Assembly (NCBI GenBank): GCA_964632995.1
Contig: CAZWDL010000022.1
Location: 1 to 64,000 of the forward strand
Length of the DNA: 64,000 nucleotides
Reading direction: 5' to 3'
Origin: CAZWDL01 sp964632995
GTDB lineage: Bacteria; Bacteroidota; Bacteroidia; Chitinophagales; Saprospiraceae
Under the pieces are notes generated by a model that saw nothing but the letters and a program-made list of their open reading frames with translations, did not search any database and was not told where the DNA came from. Below, piece by piece: positions 1-9,049 of this stretch. A program made the position numbers and the translations under genes. How positions within the stretch are numbered: the stretch's first letter is position 1; each line of letters opens with the position of its first letter.

Positions 1-327
1 GGCTATGCCCCCTTCCGATTTCCGACTTCCGATTTCCGACTTTGAGCTGGATGCTCAGCCAGGCCTTGCCAATCATCAGGCATCGCTATGCCGTGCTGAG
101 CTGTCAACAGCGAACAGCCGATTGGATCGGCAAAGCTTTGGCAAGCGGGTGGATCACTTTACACAGCAGGGCTAAGGCCCTTCCCACTTCCCCCTTCGTC
201 CCGAATGGTCACCTCGTGGAATGATCGCTTGGCAAACTCCTCCGGATATTCCGGTCCCATGACAATACCGGTGTTTCCATTAAAACCCTAAATTAGCGTT
301 TCAACAAATGTGGTCGCCCTGCCCAAC
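1..327. other. Left-edge non-coding stretch
   Basis: About 330 bases with no convincing gene. Besides the tandem repeat at 12-39 I see no tRNA, promoter box or strong terminator. The short open frame at 42-224 has low-complexity composition unlike a protein and no family signal, so it was not called. Confidence 0.5.
12..39. repeat. 14-bp direct tandem repeat, two copies
   Basis: The unit CTTCCGATTTCCGA occurs twice in perfect tandem (12-25 and 26-39) and a third copy starts with CTT before breaking off. It lies outside any credible gene. A related purine/pyrimidine-biased motif recurs in the hairpin at 41329-41385. Function is unknown. Confidence 0.8.
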
Positions 328-1269
328 ATGAATGACCAACGAGCCGCCTACCGCCGGTTTTGCCGGGAACAGCCCCATCTGCCGGTATTTGTGCAAGACT
401 GGTACCTGGATGCCGTATGCGAAGGTGGAACCTGGAATGCCGCTGTTGTAGAGGAAAACGGAAAAGTTATCGCTGCACTACCCTACTTTCTCAAAAAGAA
501 AGGCCCGTTGCAGTATGTCACCATGCCGCCCTTCACCAAGCACATGGGACCGCTACTTCATCCGGACTACAATGAACTCAAAGATCAACACAAGCTATAT
601 AAGTTACTGATTGACAAGCTTCCACCCCTATCCAGCTTTAAGCAGAACTTTACCTGGCAAGCAAACAACTGGATGCCCTTTTACTGGAAAGGTTTTGCCC
701 AGACAACCCGCTATACCTATCAGCTTGATCTGCAAGACATAGACCAAGTGTACCGGAATTTTAACCGGAACATCAGGCGGAATATCAAAAAAGCACAGCA
801 ACAGGTTAAGGTAGAGATTAAAGAAGACCTGGAGCATTTCTACCTTATGAATCAGTTGAGCTACGAACGGCAGGGCCTTCCCATTCCCTATTCCCTGGAG
901 CAATTGCGCCGGCATGATGAAGCCCTGAGCACCCATCAATCACGCGCCATCTTTTTCGCTACCGATCCCATGGGACAAACCCATTCGGCCGCCTATCTGA
1001 TATGGGACCGGCAATCCAGTTACTACCACCTCTCTGGCGATGATACCGATTTGCGCCACAGTGGAGCCGGCATTCTTCTGGCCTGGGAAAACATTCGCTA
1101 TACCGCCGAAATACTCGCTTTGCCTCTATTCGATTTCGAAGGCAGCATGATGCCTAATGTGGAACGCATCCGCCGGCAATTCGGCGCCCGGCAGCAGCCG
1201 TATTTCTTCGTATGGAGGTATTCGTCTAAACTGATGGAGTGGATGGACGCGCTAAAAGGATCACGGTAA
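328..1269 (+). CDS. FemAB/BioF2-like GNAT acetyltransferase
   Basis: Protein of 313 residues resembling the Acetyltransf_6 (BioF2-like, FemAB-related) branch of the GNAT fold. These enzymes transfer acyl or aminoacyl groups and in Bacteroidota often sit among polysaccharide or envelope genes. The N-terminal half has the typical short start followed by an aromatic-rich segment. The central part carries a basic stretch (FNRNIRRNIKKAQQ) seen in this family, and the C-terminal part has the HLSGDD / GAGILLAWENI pattern of the acetyl-CoA-binding half. The ATG at 328 is preferred over an in-frame GTG at 310. The next gene is convergent on the minus strand and encodes a membrane glycosyltransferase, so an envelope role is plausible. 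The substrate cannot be told from sequence. Confidence 0.75.
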   Translation: MNDQRAAYRRFCREQPHLPVFVQDWYLDAVCEGGTWNAAVVEENGKVIAALPYFLKKKGPLQYVTMPPFTKHMGPLLHPDYNELKDQHKLYKLLIDKLPPLSSFKQNFTWQANNWMPFYWKGFAQTTRYTYQLDLQDIDQVYRNFNRNIRRNIKKAQQQVKVEIKEDLEHFYLMNQLSYERQGLPIPYSLEQLRRHDEALSTHQSRAIFFATDPMGQTHSAAYLIWDRQSSYYHLSGDDTDLRHSGAGILLAWENIRYTAEILALPLFDFEGSMMPNVERIRRQFGARQQPYFFVWRYSSKLMEWMDALKGSR

Positions 1270-1310
1270 GGAAAATCAGGAGCCGCCGTTGAACCTATCA
1301 TAGAATTTAT

Positions 1311-2753
1311 CTACCTCTCAGCCTTTTCATAGAGCACTATCTCCACCCCACCCCGTTCTATCCGGTAGCGAACTTTCCAACTGTGCTCCAGCTGTTGCAG
1401 CTCTTCGTCGGTAAAATCATTGGAAATATTAGAATACAAGATCAAAGATTGGCGATTCGGATTTTTTCCCACGAACCCCGTTTCCCTTCCCGAGAGATCC
1501 CGGTACTTCAGCGGGCCGATCATAGGAAACCCCGTACCTACCTCTTGGTAGGTTATTTTTTGATTATCCATATACTCCAGCATACGGCTCCGAAGATCGT
1601 AGAAAGGCAGATGGGCCAGCGTGGCGTCCCATCCCTGGGCGATTTGCCGGGGATAGATCCAGCGATTTCCGGTCAATAGTCCCAGCAAGGCTAGCGTATA
1701 CAATCCATATTGCCATCTCATTCTGATCAGGCTTGCGCCAAACAACAAGTAGTAAAGCAGAAACGTACCGGACAAATAAACCGGCAATAAGTACCGGTGT
1801 AACAACAGATGGCGATGAAGTAATAAGGAAGGAGAAAGCAGAAGGAGGGTCAATCCCAGCAGTAATAACAGCTTTTGCAAAAGAAGACTTCCGGCGCTCT
1901 TTTTCCAGACTTGCCATAATAGCCCCATGATGATCAGCCAGGCAAAAACGCGGCCAAAGTCCAGCAGCCGCCAGCCGAGGATGCCAATATTATAGAGAAA
2001 TCCACCGGCGTCCACCCGTTCAAAACTGGGCGCCCAGGGGGAACCAACGTGGTAGCCGATCCAGCCCGTCTGGAAGTAGTGGTAAAACAGAAAAGCCAAG
2101 GCAAAAACACCGCTGGGCACATAAGGCAAAGCCGAACGGAAGAGCACCGCCCCCCAGGTCCGTAAATCCCTTTGCTGCTTTTCCTCAAGGAAAGTTTGCC
2201 CAAGGTCAAAAAGGTACAGGACTACGACAATCATCATACCCCGCAGGCTGATCATGGCCAGTATCAAGGCTGCCAGGCTCAGGGGGTGCCACCGCCTGGA
2301 AAACACACTTTCCAGCCCCATCAAAAATCCAAAAAACAGCACCAGGTCCGGGCTGATCAAGATGGCCTGAGCTGCAAAGGTGGCATCCACCGACAGCAGT
2401 AAGAGCAAGAAAGGCGTACTCCACAGCGGGGCCAGCCGTTCCCCCAGTCGGGTGGCGAAATGAATAATGCCGAATAGGAAGGGCAGCATCGCCAGGTGAC
2501 TGACGGTGAGGCTTTTGCCTAACAGCTTCCACAGCAAAGCCAGATACATCCCGAAAAAGGGCGGATGCCCGCTGTCGATCTCCTCCGGCAAAAGCCAGTA
2601 GCGAAAACCCTGCTCGTAAAACCAGGATGCCTGCTTAGCCCCCAGCTGTATCGTATCCCAGAAAAAGACGTTGTTTTTTACCTGGAAAAAGACGATAATA
2701 GCCAGCAAATAAAAGGGACCGGTCCGCAGCCAGTATGCCGGTAAATACTTCAT
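1311..2753 (-). CDS. GT39-type (PMT_2-like) membrane glycosyltransferase
   Basis: Polytopic membrane protein of 480 residues with around ten hydrophobic segments. The N-terminal part shows the arrangement of ArnT/PMT-like (GT39/GT-C) glycosyltransferases: a first transmembrane helix, a loop with an acidic residue (FFWDTIQLGAKQ) and then the SGHPPFFGMYLALLW signature of the second loop and helix. Such enzymes use polyprenyl-phosphate sugars and act at the periplasmic face. The C-terminal about 100 residues form a soluble domain. The start is placed at the ATG at 2753: a longer reading to 2933 would add a non-hydrophobic, Cys/Ser-rich leader and overlap the divergent gene at 2782. Acceptor and sugar donor are unknown. 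Confidence 0.75.
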   Translation of the reverse strand: MKYLPAYWLRTGPFYLLAIIVFFQVKNNVFFWDTIQLGAKQASWFYEQGFRYWLLPEEIDSGHPPFFGMYLALLWKLLGKSLTVSHLAMLPFLFGIIHFATRLGERLAPLWSTPFLLLLLSVDATFAAQAILISPDLVLFFGFLMGLESVFSRRWHPLSLAALILAMISLRGMMIVVVLYLFDLGQTFLEEKQQRDLRTWGAVLFRSALPYVPSGVFALAFLFYHYFQTGWIGYHVGSPWAPSFERVDAGGFLYNIGILGWRLLDFGRVFAWLIIMGLLWQVWKKSAGSLLLQKLLLLLGLTLLLLSPSLLLHRHLLLHRYLLPVYLSGTFLLYYLLFGASLIRMRWQYGLYTLALLGLLTGNRWIYPRQIAQGWDATLAHLPFYDLRSRMLEYMDNQKITYQEVGTGFPMIGPLKYRDLSGRETGFVGKNPNRQSLILYSNISNDFTDEELQQLEHSWKVRYRIERGGVEIVLYEKAER

Positions 2754-2781
2754 AGGCAAAGAAGAGGTAACAACTTGCTTT

Positions 2782-3249
2782 ATGATCGATTTAAATTTGA
2801 TGCAATATAAAGACTTGCTACAGGTAAGGAAAGAAAAGGGCAAAACCTTCCTCTTCGACCCGATTCGACGCAAATGGCTGGTACTGCAGCCGGAGGAACT
2901 GGTACGGCAGTTGATCGTGCAGTATCTGATCAATGAAAGACATTACAACAAAAACCGAATAAAGATCGAGAAAGGACTGAAAATCAATAAATTGAATAAG
3001 AGATGCGACATCCTGGTATACCGGCCTGACATGGAACCCTTTTTACTGGTAGAGTGCAAGGCGCCGCAGGTTAAGATCAGCCAGGACGCTTTCGAGCAAA
3101 TCGCCAACTACAACATGCCCTTGCAGGTCCCCTACTTGCTGGTGAGCAATGGCATTCAGTCGTTTTGTTGCGCCATCGATTACGAGCAGCGCGACTACGA
3201 ATACCTCGACGAAATTCCTGTTTTTCCATCCGGAACGGCTTCGGAATAA
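2782..3249 (+). CDS. Orphan type I restriction enzyme R N-terminal-like nuclease domain protein
   Basis: Small protein of 155 residues matching the HSDR_N_2 domain, the PD-(D/E)xK endonuclease domain normally found at the start of type I restriction HsdR subunits. The nuclease core is visible: Asp76 in RCDILVY, then Glu91-x-Lys93 in LLVECKAP, with a preceding acidic helix (QPEELVRQ). There is no helicase part and no hsdM or hsdS gene nearby, so it is a stand-alone domain, not a truncated restriction system; stand-alone forms are common in Bacteroidota. It starts 28 bp from the divergent glycosyltransferase. Substrate and role are unknown; a repair or processing nuclease is an inference. Confidence 0.8.
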   Translation: MIDLNLMQYKDLLQVRKEKGKTFLFDPIRRKWLVLQPEELVRQLIVQYLINERHYNKNRIKIEKGLKINKLNKRCDILVYRPDMEPFLLVECKAPQVKISQDAFEQIANYNMPLQVPYLLVSNGIQSFCCAIDYEQRDYEYLDEIPVFPSGTASE

Positions 3250-3258
3250 ACCCCTTGT

Positions 3259-3292
3259 TTTGCTATTCGTTACCAATAAACAGATATCTTTG
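3259..3292 (+). promoter_or_regulatory. Predicted Bacteroidota promoter of the threonine operon
   Basis: A -33-like TTTG at 3259-3262 is followed after 22 bases by TATCTTTG (3285-3292), a perfect TAnnTTTG -7 box. The tdh start codon lies 24 bases further on. This is the best two-part promoter in the window. Confidence 0.65.
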
Positions 3293-3315
3293 CGCACAAA
3301 GCTCTAAACATACCT

Positions 3316-4275
3316 ATGCAAGAAAAAATTCTCATAACAGGCGCTAACGGACAGATCGGTACTGTGCTGACAGAAGCGCTGCGCGATCGCTACGGCCAAA
3401 CGAATGTGCTGGCTACCGATATCCGGCAGCCCAAGGAAGACCGCGGGCCATTTGCGCTGCTGGATGTTCAGGACCGCGAACGACTGGTCGAACTGGTTCG
3501 GCAACACGACATCACTCAGGTCTATCACCTGGCGGCCATCCTTTCTGCCAAGGGAGAAAAACACCCCAAGAAAGCCTGGGATATTAACATGAACACACTA
3601 TTCAACGTGCTGGGCGTCGCCAAACAGGAACAGTTGCGGATGTTCTTCCCCAGCAGCATTGCCGTATTTGGAACCAAGACCCCTCGGGAGGCCACTCCGC
3701 AGTATACCGTTCTGTTCCCTGAAACGGTTTACGGTATCAGCAAAGCAGCCGGTGAATACTGGTGTCAGTATTTCTACCAGAAGTTCGGCGTGGATGTGCG
3801 CTCCTTACGTTATCCCGGCATCATCGGGTACCAGTCGCTGCCGGGTGGCGGCACGACCGATTACGCTGTGGAAATCTATCATACAGCCGTACAAGGTGAA
3901 CCCTACGAATGCTTCCTGCGCGCCGATACACGCCTGCCCATGCTCTATATGCCCGACGCCATCCGGGGCACGCTGGAACTCATGGAAGCCGATGCCGATG
4001 TGCTCAGCGTACGCACGAGCTACAACCTCGGAGGTATGAGTTTTACGCCCGCAGAAATCGCCGGCGAAATCCAAAAGCATATTCCGGCTTTTGAAGTAAC
4101 CTATAAACCCGACTTCCGGCAGGAGATCGCCGATACCTGGTCGGATACGATTGACGATAGTATCGCCCGGAAAGACTGGGGCTGGATGCCCGAATACGAC
4201 CTGAGCACGATGACCAAAGACATGCTGGAGCATCTGCAAACCAATAAGGAAATGACCAAAAACCTGCTTTCATGA
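3316..4275 (+). CDS. tdh: L-threonine 3-dehydrogenase, short-chain (epimerase-like) type
   Basis: Protein of 319 residues of the extended short-chain dehydrogenase fold, close to the UDP-galactose-epimerase-like threonine dehydrogenases known from Bacteroidota. It oxidises L-threonine to 2-amino-3-oxobutyrate with NAD+. The N-terminal glycine motif ITGANGQIGT binds NAD and the YGISKAAGE segment supplies the Tyr-x-x-x-Lys catalytic pair. A bare epimerase call would also fit, but a gene for glycine C-acetyltransferase (kbl), the next enzyme of the route, lies one gene downstream. It has a clear promoter and ends in a 4-base ATGA overlap with the following oxidoreductase, so the two are very likely co-translated. 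Confidence 0.88.
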   Translation: MQEKILITGANGQIGTVLTEALRDRYGQTNVLATDIRQPKEDRGPFALLDVQDRERLVELVRQHDITQVYHLAAILSAKGEKHPKKAWDINMNTLFNVLGVAKQEQLRMFFPSSIAVFGTKTPREATPQYTVLFPETVYGISKAAGEYWCQYFYQKFGVDVRSLRYPGIIGYQSLPGGGTTDYAVEIYHTAVQGEPYECFLRADTRLPMLYMPDAIRGTLELMEADADVLSVRTSYNLGGMSFTPAEIAGEIQKHIPAFEVTYKPDFRQEIADTWSDTIDDSIARKDWGWMPEYDLSTMTKDMLEHLQTNKEMTKNLLS

Positions 4276-5381
4276 ATTCCCCTCTCCTCTATGTCATGCT
4301 GTTGCTTTTCGCCGGACTTTCCTCCGCTTCCGGGCAAGCGCCGGTTAAGGCGCCGCTAAGGGTTGGCATAGCCGGCCTCACACACTCACACGTTCACTGG
4401 ATCCTGGGGCGTCCCGATCGCGGTGACATCGAGATCGTCGGCATCGCCGAGCCCAACCGGGAACTGGCGCAACGCTTCGCCGAACGGCATAGCTTTTCCA
4501 TGGATCTGGTTTATGATTCTCTGCAGGAAATGCTCGATGCCACCGATCCGGAAGCCGTCACCGCCTTCAACAGCATTTACGAGCACCTGGAGGTCGTGGA
4601 AAAATGCGCACCCCGCGGGATACACGTAATGGTGGAAAAACCCCTGGCCGTCAGCCTGGCTCACGCCCGAAAGATGGCTAAACTGGCCCGGCAGCACGAC
4701 ATTCACCTGCTCACCAATTACGAAACAACCTGGTACGGTAGCAATCACGAAGCCTACAAACTCGTTGAGGAGGGCAAGATCGGCCCGCTACGCAAACTGG
4801 TCGTACACGACGGTCATCAGGGCCCCCTGGAAATCGGCGTCAACGCCGAATTTCTGGAATGGCTGACCGACCCCGAATACAACGGTGCCGGGGCTTTAAT
4901 GGACTTCGGCTGCTACGGCGCCAATCTCATCACCTGGCTGATGAACGGCCGGCGTCCTGAAACAGTGACCGCAGTAACCCAACAAATCAAACCGGACGTA
5001 TACCCAAATGTGGATGACGAAGCCACCATTATCCTGACCTACCCTGAAACCCAGGGTATCATCCAAGCCTCCTGGAACTGGCCCTACAGCCGGAAGGATA
5101 TTGAGATTTACGGTAAAACCGGATACATTATCAATAAAGACCGCCGGGAAATGGAAATTCTGTATAATGAGGAAGAAGAAAAGCACATCACCCGGGAGGC
5201 GCAAGCTACTGCCGCCCCCTTTGACGACCCCTTCGCCTACCTGGCCGCAGTTGTAAGCGGAACGGTCATCCCCGAGCCGGCCGACCTGTCAGCACTGGAG
5301 AACAACCTGGCCGTCATGGAAATTCTCGACGCCGCGATCCGTTCGGCAAAAAGCGGAAAAACAGTTAATCTGAAAAAATAA
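4272..5381 (+). CDS. Gfo/Idh/MocA family oxidoreductase with signal peptide
   Basis: Protein of 369 residues. Residues 1-22 form a signal peptide (short N-region, [17 protein letters not shown] core, Ala-rich cleavage region). A Rossmann domain follows ([15 protein letters not shown]), then the family's EKP motif ([10 protein letters not shown]) and a C-terminal alpha/beta domain. The family uses tightly bound NAD(P) to oxidise, reduce or epimerise sugars, inositols and related polyols. It overlaps tdh by four bases and ends 28 bases before kbl, so it sits inside the threonine catabolic unit although its family has no known step there. Periplasmic location is inferred from the signal peptide. 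The substrate is unknown. Confidence 0.82.
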   Translation: MNSPLLYVMLLLFAGLSSASGQAPVKAPLRVGIAGLTHSHVHWILGRPDRGDIEIVGIAEPNRELAQRFAERHSFSMDLVYDSLQEMLDATDPEAVTAFNSIYEHLEVVEKCAPRGIHVMVEKPLAVSLAHARKMAKLARQHDIHLLTNYETTWYGSNHEAYKLVEEGKIGPLRKLVVHDGHQGPLEIGVNAEFLEWLTDPEYNGAGALMDFGCYGANLITWLMNGRRPETVTAVTQQIKPDVYPNVDDEATIILTYPETQGIIQASWNWPYSRKDIEIYGKTGYIINKDRREMEILYNEEEEKHITREAQATAAPFDDPFAYLAAVVSGTVIPEPADLSALENNLAVMEILDAAIRSAKSGKTVNLKK

Positions 5382-5409
5382 TTTAACAAATACTCAAATC
5401 TCGCCCAAT

Positions 5410-6600
5410 ATGTTTTCAAATGTAGAACCTGCTCTCGATAAAGAATTACAGGAAATTCGCGACGCCGGCCTGTATAAGGAAGAACGCATTATCGTCACCC
5501 CGCAGGGCGCCGAGATCAAGACTGATAAAGACATGGAAGTGCTCAACTTCTGCGCCAACAATTATCTCGGCCTTTCCTCTCATCCCGATGTACTGGAAGC
5601 GGCCAAGGAAGCCATCGATACCCACGGCTTCGGCCTGTCTTCCGTGCGTTTCATTTGCGGCACCCAGGATATCCACAAGGAGCTGGAGCAAAAAACGGCT
5701 GAATTTCTCGGCATGGAAGACACCATCCTTTACGCCGCCTGTTTTGACGCTAACGGGGGCCTCTTCGAACCGCTGCTCAGCAAGGAAGACGCCATCATCT
5801 CCGATCAGCTTAACCACGCCTCCATCATCGATGGGATTCGCCTGTGTAAAGCTCAGCGCTACCGCTACAAGCACAACGACATGGAGGACCTGGAATTCAA
5901 GCTCAAGGAAGCCCGCGGCGCCCGGCGCCGCCTTATTGCCACCGACGGCGTCTTTTCAATGGACGGCACCATCGCCCAGCTCGACAAGATCTGCGATCTG
6001 GCTGAAAAATACGACGCTATGGTTATGGTGGACGACTGCCACGCCACCGGCTTCCTCGGTAAAACGGGACGCGGCACACACGAATACCGCAATACCATGG
6101 GCCGTGTCGATATCATTACCGGCACCTACGGCAAAGCCCTGGGCGGCGCCTCCGGCGGTTTTACCGCCGCCCGCAAAGAGATCGTCGATATGCTGCGGCA
6201 ACGCTCTCGTCCTTATCTGTTCTCCAATACGGTAGCGCCGGCCATCGTGGGCGCTTCCATCAAGATAATTGACATTCTCAACAGCAGCACGGAACTGCGC
6301 GACAAGCTGGAGGAAAACACGCGCTATTTCCGCCGTGAAATGGAAAGCGCCGGCTTTGACATCCTTCCCGGCGAGCATCCCATCGTTCCCATCATGCTTT
6401 ATGATGCCCAGCTCTCTCAGGACTTCGCAGAGCGTCTGCTGGAAGAAGGTATCTATGTCATCGGGTTCTTCTATCCGGTAGTGCCCAAAGGGCAGGCCCG
6501 GATCCGGGTGCAACTGTCTGCCGCCCACGAACCCGAGCACCTGGAAAAGGCGGTGAGGGCATTTACAAAAGTCGGAAAGGAATTAGGCGTTATCGATTGA
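5410..6600 (+). CDS. kbl: Glycine C-acetyltransferase (2-amino-3-ketobutyrate CoA ligase)
   Basis: Protein of 396 residues, the usual length of KBL in the alpha-oxoamine synthase family. It cleaves 2-amino-3-oxobutyrate with CoA to give glycine and acetyl-CoA, using pyridoxal phosphate. Visible family marks are the N-terminal [14 protein letters not shown] segment, the [17 protein letters not shown] cofactor-ring region, and the PLP lysine Lys242 in [14 protein letters not shown], matching Lys244 of the E. coli enzyme. Together with tdh it makes a complete threonine-to-glycine route. It lies 28 bases behind the oxidoreductase and is probably in the same transcript. Confidence 0.95.
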   Translation: MFSNVEPALDKELQEIRDAGLYKEERIIVTPQGAEIKTDKDMEVLNFCANNYLGLSSHPDVLEAAKEAIDTHGFGLSSVRFICGTQDIHKELEQKTAEFLGMEDTILYAACFDANGGLFEPLLSKEDAIISDQLNHASIIDGIRLCKAQRYRYKHNDMEDLEFKLKEARGARRRLIATDGVFSMDGTIAQLDKICDLAEKYDAMVMVDDCHATGFLGKTGRGTHEYRNTMGRVDIITGTYGKALGGASGGFTAARKEIVDMLRQRSRPYLFSNTVAPAIVGASIKIIDILNSSTELRDKLEENTRYFRREMESAGFDILPGEHPIVPIMLYDAQLSQDFAERLLEEGIYVIGFFYPVVPKGQARIRVQLSAAHEPEHLEKAVRAFTKVGKELGVID

Positions 6601-6653
6601 ATCAGAAACCTTCAGTAGCGCGATTTCAAACATTATTGTATTTCGTTTTGGGC

Positions 6654-8978
6654 ATGAAAGAACACATTCAACAGAATGAATGGTTGGTTATTGAAGAAGG
6701 CTTCATCCCCGAACACAACAGGGTATCGGAAAGTCTTTTCAGCCTGGGGAACGGCCAACTGGGAATAAGGGGGAATTTTGAGGAATTCTTCAGCGGCGAC
6801 AGCCTGCCCGGAGCCTATATCGGAGGTATTCACTACCCAGAACCCCTTCCCTCGCACAGCAACAAGCAGGGGTTACCCCGGTATTTCAGCAAGATGCCTA
6901 ATGCCGCCAACTGGATCGGTATCCGGGTAGAGATTGACGGAGAGCCGCTCGACCTGGCCGAGTGCGAGCTATATTCCTTCCGCCGGATTTTGGATATGCG
7001 CCGCGGTTTCCTGGAGAGAAGCTTTCACGCCCGGATGCATAGCGGTAAGGAAGTGGAAGTAAAAAGCACTCGTTTTTGCAGCGTGGCCGATACTGAAATC
7101 AGCGCTATTCGTTATGCCGTTACCCCGGTCAACTTCTCCGGCACCCTCACCCTGACCCCCTCCATTGACCTGAATGTACAAAATGAAGAACGACTTGTGG
7201 AGGAACATTACTGGGTAGAGGTCGAGACGCAGGTGAAGCGTACGCATGCCTATCTGGTTTCGGAAACCAGAGGGACGGAGTTCCAGGTGTGCACGGGTAT
7301 GAAATTTGCCATTACTCAGGACGGCCAACCTTATGACTTCAACTCCTATCGTATTCACCGGGAAAAGTACGTCGCCTGTAGCGTGGACCTTCCCTGTCAG
7401 GAAGAGCAGGAGACGGTACTGTTCAAATACGTCGCCAACCTTTCCTCCCTGCACCACCCCAAGGAAGGCCTGCTCGAGCGCTGTAAGGCGGCCGTCAAGG
7501 CGGCAGCCCAAACGGGCTACGATGCTCTATTGGAAAGCCACAGTAACACCTGGGCAGCCTACTGGGAACAGTGCGATGTTGAAATTAAGGGGGATACGGC
7601 CATGCAACAGGGCCTGCGTTTTAATATTTTTCACCTGCTGCAGGCCTATAACGGTAAAGACCAGCGCCTCAGCATTAGTCCGAAAGGGTTCACCGGCGAA
7701 CGCTACGGCGGGTGCACCTTTTGGAGCGCCGAAACTTTCTGCCTGCCCTTTTTTCAGGCAACCCGGGGTACAGAGGTAGCCCGTCAGCTGCTGCTCTATC
7801 GTCACAACCATCTGGAAGAGGCCATCGCCAACGCCGAAAAACTGGGCTTTCGCGACGGGGCGGCCCTCTATCCCATGATCACCATTAACGGTGAAGAAAG
7901 CAGCACAGAATGGGAAACCGCCCTAGAGGCAATCCATCGTAACGGCGCGATCGCCTACGCCATATTTGACTATGTTCGCTATACCGGTGACCGGAATTAT
8001 CTGCTGGAATTCGGCATGGAGCAGCTAATCGCTATCGCCCGCTTCTGGGCCCAACGCGTGCATTGGTCGGACCGCCGCAAAAAATATGTGCTACACGGCG
8101 TCACCGGTCCTAATGAATACGAGGCCAACGTCAACAATAACTGGTATACTAATTACCTGGCCGCCTGGTGCCTGAAGTATACCATGGAAGTTTGGCAGTA
8201 TTTGCGCACAGCATACCCAGAAGCCTGGAAATCCCTGAGCGATCGCCTGGATTTCTATGAATATACAGAAACCAACCAGTGGCAACGCATTGTCGAGGAA
8301 ATGCACCTGCCCTGGGATGAACAACTCGGTATTTTTCCGCAGCAGGACGGCTACCTGGAAAAAAACCTGCCGACGGTGGACCAACTGAAAACGGAAGACC
8401 GTCCCATTTACCGGAACTGGTCCTGGGACCGGATTTTGCGCTCAGGATACGTAAAGCGGGCCGATGTTCTTCAGGGGCTTTTTTCTTTTGAAGCAGCTTT
8501 CCGGCGCGAAACCTTGCTGCGCAATTTCGAACACTACGAGGCGCGCACCGTCCATGAGTCTTCCCTTTCGGCCGCTGTCCACGCCATCCTGGCTGCCCGG
8601 CTCGGCAAGGAGAACCTGGCGTATACCTATTTGCGCCGGAGTGCACGCCTGGACCTGGAGAATTACAACGGCGATACGGCCGGCGGATGCCATGTCACCA
8701 GCATGGGCGGAACCTGGATGGCACTTGTCAAGGGGATTGCCGGTATGCAGGTAGCCGAAAACCGGCTTAGCTTTGCCCCCTTCCTGCCCCGGCAGTGGGA
8801 GGCTTATCATTTTCGCCTGCACTTCCGGGAAAGGCCCCTTGTGCTTCGCGTAACTACAGGGGAGTGGAACATAGAGAACAAGGGCGATAGCCCGCTGGAG
8901 GTGCTTTTCTATGGTAAGCAATACACCGTACCGGAAAACAATGAACGCAGCGGTGCATTAGAGACCGCTGATCAATAA
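6654..8978 (+). CDS. GH65 glycoside phosphorylase, probably maltose phosphorylase
   Basis: Protein of 774 residues, the normal size for family GH65. These enzymes split alpha-glucosides with inorganic phosphate; maltose phosphorylase yields glucose and beta-glucose 1-phosphate. The order is N-terminal beta-sandwich, linker helices, (alpha/alpha)6 barrel and C-terminal sheet. The general acid is Glu488 in GPNEYEANVNNNWYTN, a motif that closely matches known maltose phosphorylases, and HESSLS from about residue 634 lies in the phosphate-binding region. The ATG at 6654 is preferred; an upstream TTG at 6597 overlaps the kbl stop and adds a non-conserved leader. Two alpha-amylase lipoproteins and a maltose-type MFS transporter follow. 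Kojibiose or trehalose phosphorylase cannot be fully excluded. Confidence 0.9.
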   Translation: MKEHIQQNEWLVIEEGFIPEHNRVSESLFSLGNGQLGIRGNFEEFFSGDSLPGAYIGGIHYPEPLPSHSNKQGLPRYFSKMPNAANWIGIRVEIDGEPLDLAECELYSFRRILDMRRGFLERSFHARMHSGKEVEVKSTRFCSVADTEISAIRYAVTPVNFSGTLTLTPSIDLNVQNEERLVEEHYWVEVETQVKRTHAYLVSETRGTEFQVCTGMKFAITQDGQPYDFNSYRIHREKYVACSVDLPCQEEQETVLFKYVANLSSLHHPKEGLLERCKAAVKAAAQTGYDALLESHSNTWAAYWEQCDVEIKGDTAMQQGLRFNIFHLLQAYNGKDQRLSISPKGFTGERYGGCTFWSAETFCLPFFQATRGTEVARQLLLYRHNHLEEAIANAEKLGFRDGAALYPMITINGEESSTEWETALEAIHRNGAIAYAIFDYVRYTGDRNYLLEFGMEQLIAIARFWAQRVHWSDRRKKYVLHGVTGPNEYEANVNNNWYTNYLAAWCLKYTMEVWQYLRTAYPEAWKSLSDRLDFYEYTETNQWQRIVEEMHLPWDEQLGIFPQQDGYLEKNLPTVDQLKTEDRPIYRNWSWDRILRSGYVKRADVLQGLFSFEAAFRRETLLRNFEHYEARTVHESSLSAAVHAILAARLGKENLAYTYLRRSARLDLENYNGDTAGGCHVTSMGGTWMALVKGIAGMQVAENRLSFAPFLPRQWEAYHFRLHFRERPLVLRVTTGEWNIENKGDSPLEVLFYGKQYTVPENNERSGALETADQ

Positions 8979-8982
8979 ACGA

Positions 8983-8990
8983 TACTTTTG
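8983..8990 (+). promoter_or_regulatory. Predicted -7 box
   Basis: TACTTTTG matches TAnnTTTG just after the GH65 stop codon and 32 bases before the first candidate start of the small lipoprotein. No convincing -33 TTTG is visible. It may give the amylase-transporter half its own start of transcription. Confidence 0.45.
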
Positions 8991-9049
8991 TCGAACGTTA
9001 TAAAGCATCAAATAATTTAGATATGAATAGCGAAAATCTTACTGTTTCT

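Noticed and set aside
42..224. Short open reading frame at the left edge
   Set aside because: No family resemblance, odd composition and no promoter; it spans the tail of a tandem repeat.
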